DNA of 64,000 nt from Lineus longissimus (Eukaryota; Nemertea; Pilidiophora; Heteronemertea; Lineidae), in assembly GCF_910592395.1 (NCBI RefSeq), contig NC_088319.1:6632001-6696000 (forward strand). Reading direction: 5' to 3'. Shown here in pieces: positions 12,301 to 24,300 of this stretch. The notes under the pieces are model-generated. The model was not told the origin of the DNA and searched no databases. It saw nothing but the letters and a program-made list of their open reading frames with translations. Position 1 is the first letter of the stretch, and each line of letters starts with the position of its first letter. The position numbers and the translations under genes are program-made.

Positions 12301-15300
12301 AGGGGACGTGACCAGATTAAAGGGAGTGAGGCAACTTGGCTAGATTCGGCTGGATTAAATGCATGACGGTTCAGTTACATGTGGACAATTGAAATAATTC
12401 CAAGAAAAAAAATCCAACAGTCGGAAAGAAATTCCTGATTCAGCAGTGTAAGGATCCAGGTCTCAAATTCAACCAACCAACTCGAGTATCTTTATCACAG
12501 CAGGTTTATTTCAAACTTGGAAAAATTTGGCGTCTTCGTATTATACTACTTCAGAGGACGTATCAAACCGGGGTATCAAACTTCAACCACACATCAAGAC
12601 TCAATTTGTCTCTAAACTCAACATCAATAAAGTCTATCCACAAGCTAACCCTATCAAATAATCTAATTCATCAAATTCATCAAAGACTACTTCAAAATAT
12701 AACCTACCCCACAGCAAATACCAGTCAGTCCTCTCACTCTCACCAACCTCAAGCTTCAACTCACTCCAATCACCTTCCATACAAGCAAACCCTACACCAA
12801 ACCTCCACCCAATTATATAACAACAAAGAAAGAGTAAACTCAAGGATTAAAACATGAATGTGTTTATTTACAAGTGAATTACGCATAACACACAATGAAT
12901 GGCCTCGGTAAGGATCAATGATTAAAACATGAATGGCACGAGTACTGGAAATTGTTACAAGCAGTAACTTTGAGGGGACTGGTAAAAATGCTGTTTTTGG
13001 ATCTGCTTGATGTGAGGGAGGGGGTTCTGTTTTGGTGAATACCATGACCTTTTTGCAAACAAACTTAATTTGACTTTTGCGTCTCTGTGACCTCTGCCTG
13101 GAGGACTACCTTTCCGATTCACTGAGAACAGTATTTCATCAGTCTGTCGGAAGGGTGTCTTTAATTGAGTAGTTTTGTTTTACTGGTCATTGTCTTTTAC
13201 AGAAACAAAGTCAAGACGTGAGATTGGTCTTCAACTCCAGAAGAAGTTTTCACTGAGAAAGAAGGCAAGAGCTTTCTGGTCATGGAAGCATACTTTCCTT
13301 CACCACAAGAAGATGGATGTGTTCTACCACAGTCACCTTGTGAAAAGGTCTGTTGAAAGTCATTCATGTACACGCTGTACTATCACTGAGATGATTTTGT
13401 GATTTTATATTGTAAACCATGACATTTTTGTGCTTAATGTTCTCAGAAATGTCCTTTCATGATTTTGCATATGAGTAACCTAATTTCAGCTGATTTTCAA
13501 ATGATACGACCAATACCAATAACTTGATGATTAGCTTTGCACATTGTTTTTTTTCTTGCGTTTTGAACCCAGGTCTTGAAATAAGCGAAAAGAAATCGTT
13601 CATAGTTTACAGTAATCTGGAACTTTTCTTTACAACCTTAAAATGATAATACCTGGTTTCACTTTTTACTGACCTGTACCTTTCTCAAGGTGCTTTGCAA
13701 TGACTGTCCCTATTAACAGATTTCCTCGCCACGGAATAAAAATATCAATCCGAATGTCTCCAGTGGTCACCTCGAGTCATCTGTCTCCGTCATCTCCTGT
13801 CTTCAACATCTCCTGTCTTCATCATATCCTGTCTTCATCATATCCTGTCTCCATCATCTGTCTTCATCATATCCTGTGTCTTCATCATATCCTGTCTTCA
13901 TCATATCCTGTGTCCGTCATCTCCTGTCCTCATCATATCCTGTCTTCATCATATCCTGTGTCCGTCATCTCCTGTCTTCATCATATCCTGTCTTCATCAT
14001 ATCCTGTGTCCGTCATCTCCTGTCTTCACTATATCCTGTCTCTGTCATCTCCTGTCCTCATCATCTCCTGTCTTCATCATATCCTGTGTCCGTCATCTCC
14101 TGTCTTCACTATATCCTGTCTCTGTCATCTCCTGTCCTCATCATATCCTGTCTTCATCATATCCTGTGTCCGTCATCTCCTGTCTTCACTATATCCTGTC
14201 TCTGTCATCGCCTGTCTTCATCATATCCTGTGTCCGTCATCTCCTGTCTTCACTATATCCTGTCTCTGTCATCTCCTGTCTTCATCATATCCTGTCTCTG
14301 TCAGCTCCTGTCTTCATCATATCCTGTCTCTGTCATCTCCTGATCTCCTGTCTTCATCATATCCTGTCTCTGTCATCTCCTGTCTTCATCATATCCTGTG
14401 TCCCCCCCCCCGTCCGTCTTCATCATATCATGTCTCCGTCATCTCCTGTCTTTATCATATCCTGTCTTCATCATATCCTGTCTCTGTCATCTCCTGTCTT
14501 CATCATATCCTGTCTTCATCATATCATGTCTCCGTCATCTCCTGTCTTCATCATATCCTGTGTCCCCCCCCCCGTCCGTCTTCATCATATCATGTCTCCG
14601 TCATCTCCTGTCTTTATCATATCCTGTCTTCATCATATCCTGTCTCTGTCATCTCCTGTCTTCATCATATCCTGTGTCCGCCCCCCCCCCGTCCGTCTTC
14701 ATCATATCATGTCTCCGTCATCTCCTGTCTTCATCATATCCAGTCTTTGTCATATCCTGCCTCCAGTGAATATTTCTTTCTCATAAACATGTCATTTCTT
14801 CAAAGTTTGGTTTATATATAAATGTCGTGTTTGTTACCAAACATGATTTTTTAATTTCAGTATTAACCGTAGCAAAACATTTTGGGGGGAATGTATTTGT
14901 GTGCATTGATGCAGTGCATTTGATTTAGACACTTATCTTGAAGAAATCTCCAGGTTATTTTTTGTGTCTATTTACCCATGTACCACGTATGAATGCAAAC
15001 TACCATGTAACAAAATATCATGGCCTATCCAGGTGACCCCAAAAATGACTGCTGGGCTTCACTGAAGAAAGTTTTGATTTTAATTTTTGCACTGATACCA
15101 GACTAACCTCGGCCCTAAAAATCCTGTTTCATTTTGAAGCTTGGATGAAATAAAAAAAACCTTGAAAGAATCCAACCAATATTCCCGGATATTTTTCTCA
15201 TACAGCCCTCACCTTAGCTGGACCTGTGACGAACAGAGTGGTGACCACACAGGTGTTTGAACCCACCTCTCTTGATAGTCAGATAAAGCTAGACACACTG

Positions 15301-18300
15301 CCCTCCAACATTTGTGAGAACACAAGCTTAAGGCTGTTGTTAGACAAGGATACATTTGATGAATGTCAGTGGATTCTATAGTACTGTCATTGTTCTGAAG
15401 AATAAGTGACCTAGCAAACACAGTGTCATCATCGATTAATCATCATATCACCTTTCAGTTGATGCTTTTGTTGTGGCTATGCAGCACAAGTGAAATGATA
15501 CATGATGTTACTGTTTTGATCACTTCTATCCTTTTCCACTAGCTGCCATTTTCTTTTCAAGGCATTTAAACGGCTGGAGGAATTACACTGACAAGCGGAA
15601 AGATCTCCAGAAAAAATTAGACATTTTGGCTCAAAGAAAACTCAAGAGAGTGACCCGTTTCGTCTTCATCCAATGGAGAGAAAACCATGCATCAGCTGTT
15701 GAGCTACGATTAGAGGAAGACAGGAGACTGAAGCAGCTCACTGTGAAGTATTACCTGAAGTGGCGTCGGTGTGTCATGGAAACTAGGATGGTCATCTTGT
15801 ATGAGACAAATCTGATGAGAAGGGTTAGTTCACTAGCTCGGACAAGTTCTGATGCAACATGAGGCAAGACAATGCGGACAAAACATAAACGAAATGACTA
15901 GAGGGCGCTCCAAAATACTTACATTTGGTGCGACAATTAAAACTGCCATTCGATGAGGTCGAATTTCTCTCAGTCTTGAACTTACGTTGTGATTTATGTG
16001 GTGAGAAGGCCTAGTGTGTCAAAGGCTTCCTATAAATCCATGATGGGCGCCAGGATCCAATCTTTGCTTTTCACAGTCTGCCCTATAACTCGAGAATCAA
16101 GTGAGTGACAGTCCTGAAGCTTCTGTGGTGTGATGACCTACTGTAGGGGAGGTTCCCTATTGAACCTGATCAAAATCCAACATGGTCACCAGGCCGCCAT
16201 CTTTGTTTTTACATTCCACCCTGTAACTCAAGAACTGAGTTAGTGACATACCTTAAACTCTGGTGGGTGATGGCCTAGCGTAGGGGAAGTTCGCTATTGA
16301 GTTTGGACCCAACCCCAAATCCAACATGGTGACCATCTTTGTTTTCACATTCCCAACCCACAATTGAAAGATGGGTTGAGTAGCAGACCTGAAACTTCTG
16401 TGAAGTGAAGGCCTATTGTAGGGGAGCTTCCCTACCAATTTATGACCTGACACGAAATCCAATGTGGCTGCCTGTGCCAGGCTGCCATCTTTGTTTTCCA
16501 CCCCATATCTTGAGAACCAGTTGAATGAAAGACCTGGAACATCTCGTGTTGCCCACGGAGCAGGCGCATACATTGTGGTTTGCCTTCATTTCATAATGTC
16601 TAGTTGTAATTTTGGTGCAAAATGTTATCATTTGCTGTGTGGTTAGCAGATTCTCCATGTTGAAAAAGGTACGTGTAGTAGTAAATTCAGTTTGGTTAGC
16701 CTTTCTGTTGCAGTCTGTATATTTTTGTTTCAGGTCTTCCAAGCATGGAGCCTACAAACCAGAAAAGGCATTCAACTGGCTGGAGTGCTGCGTGATGCTT
16801 TGACCATGTGGAGAAGACGGGTAACGATCAACCGTGCACTTCACCAGGCATCTGAGGAATGGTTGGAGCTGCACAGGTATGACAGACTGGAGAAAACCTT
16901 TGCTTGTTGGATGTGCAAGTTCAGAGCACGGGTTACGGCTGAACGACACTATGAGGCAGTGCTTCAAAAAAGGTATAATCATATAAACTACTTATCAGAA
17001 TATACTTTTGAATCTAAAGAGCAAAATTTAGCCATGGCTCATTCATCTTTTGTGCAACTTAACCTCTTGAATCCCGGTGACTGACCAGTCGGTCATTTTG
17101 AAATAACGTTTTTTTCGCAACGACCGACAGGCTGGTCTCAGTGATGTTTTTATTCCCTTGAGCTGGGACGCTAGTTTATTGCTTGTTTTAGCGTGCTTGA
17201 TGTACAGTAGGGTCAGTTAGAGCATGCGGGTGCTATATATCATGAAAGTCAGACCCAATTTCGCAACCACGTGAACACCCTGCGATCCCGGGATTTTCAA
17301 GTTATGGGATTCAAGAGGTTAATAATGTCCCATGCTAATCTTGGACGGTTAAAACTGAGGTTCCTTGTAATTGATGTCTATACCAGGGCAGACAAAGGAC
17401 CCTACTGAGTGAGAAAAATATAAGTAGCCCACGTTGACTTCACCTCTGGCAGAAGTTGAGATCACTATGGCTATTCGCCCAGTTGGCACGTAACTGTTGT
17501 GGCACTTAAACAGCTCAACCTGCCTTGGAGGTTGAATATATCCTGGTAAATGTCTTATCTATTGCTGAAACATGAAAAAAATCTGGTTGTCAGATTTGTA
17601 TTATATTCGATTATTTATTTCAGGATATTTTGCCACTGGGTTCAACACCTTAAAAAACAAAAGGAACTGCACAAGAGGGCAGGAAATCTTGTGTATAGGC
17701 AACAGTATAGACTGGTAAGTGATGATAATTTTCAAAAGTGATTGCACAATGTTTATTTCTTTTAGGCTATTTGTCACGTTTGTTGAAAAGAAATTGTAAA
17801 AAATGAATATTGTTTCAATTTGTTACGTTATAAAAACCTTCCTGATTGTTTCAATTGTAAACACAGCTGATCTGCAAGCGTATAAGGCAAACATCTGATT
17901 TGGATGTGTTATTTATTCCAATCCTCTGGGTAGTTTGTGATAATACATTTCACGTATCTGAAAGAGGAGAGTTCTATTCACAGGTCAACCAGTCAAGAGC
18001 ATGACTTACCTGGTAGTTTATTCAAAATTTACACTCCTGTTGGATTGCTGTTGAGTAGTCCTGTTGTAGTGTTGAATACCTCAGTTCTTCATTGGGCACG
18101 TGCAAAAGTCTCGTGTTTTCTCTAACTTAACAAGATTCTTTCACAGATCCTTGGATACAAAGATATTGTCTATCATAAGATTGCAATAAGCCCACATCCC
18201 ATGTCACACAGAGCTGTTTTTCATTGCGTACATTTGTAATGTTGGACTGATGTCAGGAAACGTTTCCTCACATCGGTCCATTATTACAACATGAAAAACA

Positions 18301-21300
18301 TTAACTCCATGGCGCTTGATCATCATGAAGACACTATCTTATATCGACTTCAGCAAGCATCTACCATACATTCCATAGCTATCTTTTCACTATCTATTCC
18401 TTTTTACAGATAAGATGTGCCTTCAAGAGATGGACTAACTGTTATGACGTCATCTGTGAGCAATACCAAGTACTGGAGTGCCACCTTGAGGCAAAAGATG
18501 TCAACACAAAAAGGACAATATTGTGCTCCTGGCATGAAATGTCTTTATGGAGACGAGCAGTTCGACACTGTAACATGGGGCTTAAGAAGAAACAGTTCAC
18601 TGCTTGGTGGAGTAGGACAGAAGGTGATGTGTCGTTCCTTTCACATAAAAGTGTCATACAGCAATCCAAACGATGGTACTGGTCATCAACTCTGTTTGAG
18701 GCAAGCTCAGGATATTTCGTGTGAATTATTTAAATGTGGTTCACTGATACACATTGAGTTCATATTAAAATGAGAGCACAGTTGGTGTAGTCCATGCTAA
18801 CTTTTGACAAAATCAGTAGCACGTTTCTTAGCTGCTCAGGCTGTGAACTTCCAATTTTGTACACATGACCCCTAGGTTAGATTGGAAAAGAAGATGCTGA
18901 CACACAAAAGCACAATTCTGTGTTCCTGGCATGTGATATCTTTGGGGAGATGAGCAGTTCGACACTATAACACTGAATTCACTGCTTGGTGGAGAACAAG
19001 GCAAAAGGTGATATGTCGTTACTTTTGCATAAGAGCGAAAGTAACAGCAATCCAAAAGATGGCGCTAGCTATCAGCTTTGTTCAAGGCATGCCTCTCCAC
19101 AATTGAAGGTGGTTACTGTCCATTGATGTATTATTTGCCTCTGTTTCCAGGTTGCTTAGCCAACAAGAAAAAAGCAACAGAGTTCAGAACTGAACATGAC
19201 CAAGTCTTACTGAGGAACAAATTTACTGTTTGGCAAGCAGAAACCGAGCAAGCTCAGACGGCAATTGTGCACTACCATAAAGCTTTGGAAGAAAGGTAGA
19301 TATACCAGTAACACTTATTTAGCTCCGTATCTTACTTGCCTAGATATGTGACTTGCGACAATGTAAGGGGTTACCTCTGTCCATCTTTGAGATTTCGGGT
19401 GAGAAAGTTTATCAATTTGCATAATTTTGGCAATTTTATGCAAATTATGCAAACGTTGTGTCCAAAAATCTCAGTGAATCATAACCCCCTTACCCCTTAG
19501 TACATTGTCACAAATTGTACCTCAAGGTGAATCTGGCAATAAGGAAGAACAGAACAAAAATTGATTCTTGGAGGATAATATTTTTCATCTTCAAACTATA
19601 AGCGCTTATGATGTGCAAATTAGGTTCAAAATCTTTGGGAGTTTGTTGGCATTAACCCAAGTTTTCCTGCAATATCATGATTGGTTTCACCAATGCAGGC
19701 AATCAGTCGATCTCTCCAATCCAGCTGCACAGAGATGCCTTACTCCATGGCGTGTCAACTCTACCAGTCCTGCCTAAAGCAGCTTTGCATTAAAATTTTG
19801 TGCCTTATACGGTCAAATTCACATCAACAATTCCAATTAAAGCGTTAATATGAGTCCTTTCTAAACAAACTCCATGTACATTTTAAGCTTAACTCTTTAG
19901 ATCTCAGGGGTCTCCCTAATACCAGGTCCCAAGCGATTTATGCTAAATTACTGGTTTTCACAAACTTAAGAAGCTAAGACCAACTCGTCATACCTCAGGA
20001 TGTTTAGTACCATCGGAAAGCTTGAACACAAAGCTTCAAGATGATTTATAGAAAGTCACTATATACAAAGTCTGTCTTTGAAAATATATATTCATGGAAA
20101 TTGAGTAAAAAAAGGACCAACATTTTTTTCGTAAAAATTGGCAAAAGATGTATAAATCTACTTATAAAACTGTCAAGTGCATTGTAAAGTTCTCCAAAAT
20201 GAATGAAAATGTTCTCAAAGATGTAACAATGACCATCAATTAGATCAATAAAAAGTTTTTCCATGATAAATGTGGAACATTTTCTTTGAAGTACCATGGT
20301 CTCTCCAAAAATCATACAGCACATGGAAATGCAGATGATTCTGATAAAAGGGACACCTAATAACAGAGAGAGTAACTAAAATTACAAATGAATATTTCTT
20401 CGTGGATACAGAATGACCTAAGGTGCTTTGGCGCAAAATTCAAATTGGGTTTAAAGGATCACTTGCATTATTAACTGCAATATTACCCAGCTGTGGCTGG
20501 CCAGTCACCTCCTATTGTATATGACATAAGTAGTTTCCATCAACAAATTGCACAAAAAAAATCAAAACCTGACTAAATTATCACGCTTTCCCGATATTGA
20601 ATCCAATTTGACCCGAGTTAGCTTTCCATGCTTTGATCATTTCCATGTGGAACGATGCACTAGTAAGGTGCTTCCTGGAGCCATGGATCTACCCTGTGAC
20701 GTCTTGGTGTAGATATTGATTATTCTGACGTCACGCTGATGGCACTTGATTACCCCGCTACTGTGACGATAATGGAAATGACGTTGCGTCGTAATAGTGG
20801 GGTGACGTGAACTCGGATCTCGGCGTGCCCTCACGTGGTGGGAAAGGTCTTTCGCGCCAAGACTTGTGCATACTAAACATATTAAAAACAGGTTTTTTTA
20901 CTACAAGGGCTGAAACAAAATTGGAAAAGCATCAAACACTTTCAGGAAAATAGTTAACTGAGGAACCAGGAGAAGAACAAACATGCTGCAGTAAAAAGCC
21001 ACCCATTCCTTTAAGAGGAGCTGTTTATGTTAACTGCACGAGTGGCTGATCCGAGTCACCAGATCGCATAAGATGATTTTCTGGATGACAAGGATTAGCC
21101 ACGACGGCAGATTTTTATTTATCGCACATACAACACATCCCCAGAAATATCGAGAAAATTACCATTATAGGGTGACTTTTCCTTCATAATATAAACTTGA
21201 ATGTTAAGTATGGTTCCAATCACTTTCTTATATTGTAAAATACTATCCCTTGTTCACCTTCCGTGATTTTGGATGGAACTTTCGGGGTGAAATTTTGCTT

Positions 21301-24300
21301 TTCTGTGGTTTTGTCTACTGGATCAATGCACTTAGGGTATATGATAAATACAGGGTCATTGGATTCAGCCGTAACCTGTAAACAGACCGCAGTATGGTCA
21401 TTAGACTGAAAAAATTAATGCACCTTAAAATTTTCACTCAAGTGAAGAATAGTCTAAAAATGCTAATGCCCCCACCATCCAGTCTTCTGGCTATTTGGAT
21501 AGGATAATGGCGATTGGTTTCAATATTTCACCATCATATCTTCATTCAGGGTAATAAAACAATGGTGTTCAGTCATTGTGAAGAAGAAGCAGCTGCAGAT
21601 ATTGGCTGCAGAATTGCAGACAACAAAAAGTGAGAAGCTTGTCAAGATCAGCTGGGAGGCATGGACCGGAGACTGGAGAAGACGGATTGACCTCCGGGAA
21701 CGACTGGATCGAGTAAGTACAGTTTCATCATCATTGAATCTTGGGTTTGTGACTGGAGGAGGGCAGATTGATCTCAAGGAACAAATTTATTGACAGGTAC
21801 AGGGTCCGTCCTCATTAAATTCGATATTGACTAGTTAGATTGGTAGATTGACTTCATGGATCGAATCTTGGACTAGTGACTGGAGAAGAAAGATTGACCT
21901 CAGGGAACGACTTCATCGGTTGGTACAGGGTTCATCTGCATCAAATCTCATATGGACTCATGACTGAAGGAGACAGATTGACCTCAGGAAAGGTACAAGA
22001 GGCTCATCACCGTCAAATCTTCTGACATGGGCTAGTGACTGGAGGAGACAGATTGACCTCAGGAAAGGTACAAGAGGCTCATCACCGTCAAATCTTCTGA
22101 CATGGGCTAGTGACTGGAGGAGACAGATTGACCTCAGGAAACAACTGGATTGGTAGGTACAGGGTTTATCACAGTCAAATCTTCTGATATGGGCTGGTGA
22201 CTGAAGGAGACAGATTGACATCAGGGAAAGACTTGATCAGTAAGTACAGGTTCATCACCATCAAATCTTTTGATATGGACTAGTGACTTGATGAGACAGA
22301 TTGACCTCAGGGAAAGACTGCATCGGTAGGAACAGGGTTCATCACCGTCAAATCTTCTGATATAGACTGGTGACTGAAGGAGACATATTGACATCAGGGA
22401 AAGACTTGATCAGTAGGAACAGGGTTCATCACTTTCAAATCTTCTGACATGGGCTAGTGACTGGATGAGACAGATTGACCTTAGGGAAAGACTGCATTGG
22501 TAGGAACAGGGCTCATGTGCAATCCATTTCCAAAATATATGCCAATCAGCCACTTTGAAAAATACTTTGTTATCATGCGTAGCAAGAATCACAACTCATG
22601 ATAGGCTGACTTTTATAGTGTAATACACCTAATGGGAGCCGATTTTCGGTAAAAAATAGTTGCTCTGTTTTGAGGTTTGCCTCTTCAAATGCATTTGTAT
22701 GCGGTTTTCAAATTTTTCCACTTTTCCACTTTTTGAATTAAAACAAATCAAGCTGACTAGTTTAATTTTCGAGCTTAGTTTTATGTAAAAACAATTAATT
22801 TTTCATCTTTTCTAAGCTTCAAGATCGCCTCGCTTTGAGAAAACAGGGAACTTCATTCAGAATTTGGCGGCTAAAATGTATTGAAGTCTTGAGGACTAAA
22901 AACTATCAGAAAAGAGTTTTGCAAAAGTACTTCCGTGTCTGGCATTGTCTGACAAGACAGAAGAGGGAGTTTAATGAGAGGGTGGATCTCTTGGAGAAGA
23001 AACGTCAAGAATACCTGCAGTCGGTCTATGGAACAATATGGAAGAACAGGGTGCAAGTGACAAAGTTTGCTGTTGAGTTGGTAAGTGTAAGGGGTTTAAT
23101 GCTCAAATAAATTGATGTCAATTCAGCGAGCGATTTTCAGTGGATATAGTTGTGAAATGCCACATACAGTAAATGCTCAGTTACCTCGGGATAGGCCTAC
23201 TTCAGATCAACTTAGTTTTTGGTATAAAATGGGGCCCAGAGAGGGTATTCATGTAAAATGTGACACTGATTTTTTAGTGAATAGAAGTGTACAGGCCTAT
23301 GGTTGATTGGTTTTCTGAAAGAGGACTTGAATGAGACGTGTCCTTTGCCAAGGCCTGGGTCTATTTCATACTATTGTAGGAGAAAAAGAATTAACCCTTT
23401 CTTGTTTTTTAGTGAAATTGGTTTCAGTCATTCAATACGCAGACCTCTGTCCAGTGACAATGATTACAACTTTTATCCACCTTTTCGTGTTGTTTGTACG
23501 TTTGGTTGTCTGCATGGATATGCCTAATGATGGTGAGGGTGATATGGAAGGTCATCGTCCTGGTACGTCTAGGCAACTCCATGGCTACCCTGTGGAGGCA
23601 CGTCTACGGCATGCATTAGACTGTCAGCATGCTATTGAACATGGTCAGGTTTTGAATGTCGCAGAGTATGCAAGGAGGCATAGATTGGCCAATTCAACTT
23701 TGCGCGGATGGATTCAGGACATTGACCACCTCATGGACCAGGCAGAACACAATGCTCACAGTCGAAGGGTGCGCATTGATCATGATGGATTATGGCCTGA
23801 GGTTGAAGATGCCGTGCACCAGTCATTTCTTGAGAGGAGGCAGAGAGCTCTGCCTGTATCCAGGTCTGATCTTCGCCAGGATGCTGTTGTAGCCTTTGAA
23901 AATTGGTGGGGTGAGCTTCCTGTCGAAAGACAGGATAAAATGAGGCACCAGCGCCCTGAAAGAGTGAACTTTGTTGCTAGTGATGGGTGGTTGTCAAGGT
24001 TCATGGCCAGAAAGTGCATCACGTTTCGTCGAAAGACCAAGGATACTGCCACATTACCACGTGATGCTGAGGAGAGGGTGGCTAGATTTCAAGAGGAGGT
24101 AGGGACTACTGTTCAGGAAAATAACGTCCACACTATTTTTAACTTTAATGAAACTTTTACCCAACTTGATTTTCCGCCAATGTATACTGCTGCAACAAAG
24201 GGGTCAAAGAACATTGATGTGCGGACATCGAGGGGGAACCCAAAACTGGGTTGTACGGTTGGACTTACAGTTGGGTCAAATGGAGAGAAAGCTCCAGCTC

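Noticed and set aside
13700-14821. Long overlapping open frames (up to 373 codons) across the minisatellite
   Set aside because: They result from a stop-free 16-bp repeat; no start context, splice context or known domain supports them.
19699-19777. Possible alternative terminal exon of the SFI1-like gene (acceptor caatgcag, short frame ending in TAA)
   Set aside because: It is phase-compatible with exon Q, but has no Trp-repeat character beyond one Trp. Exon S also joins exon Q in phase and continues the repeats, so this is more likely a chance frame.
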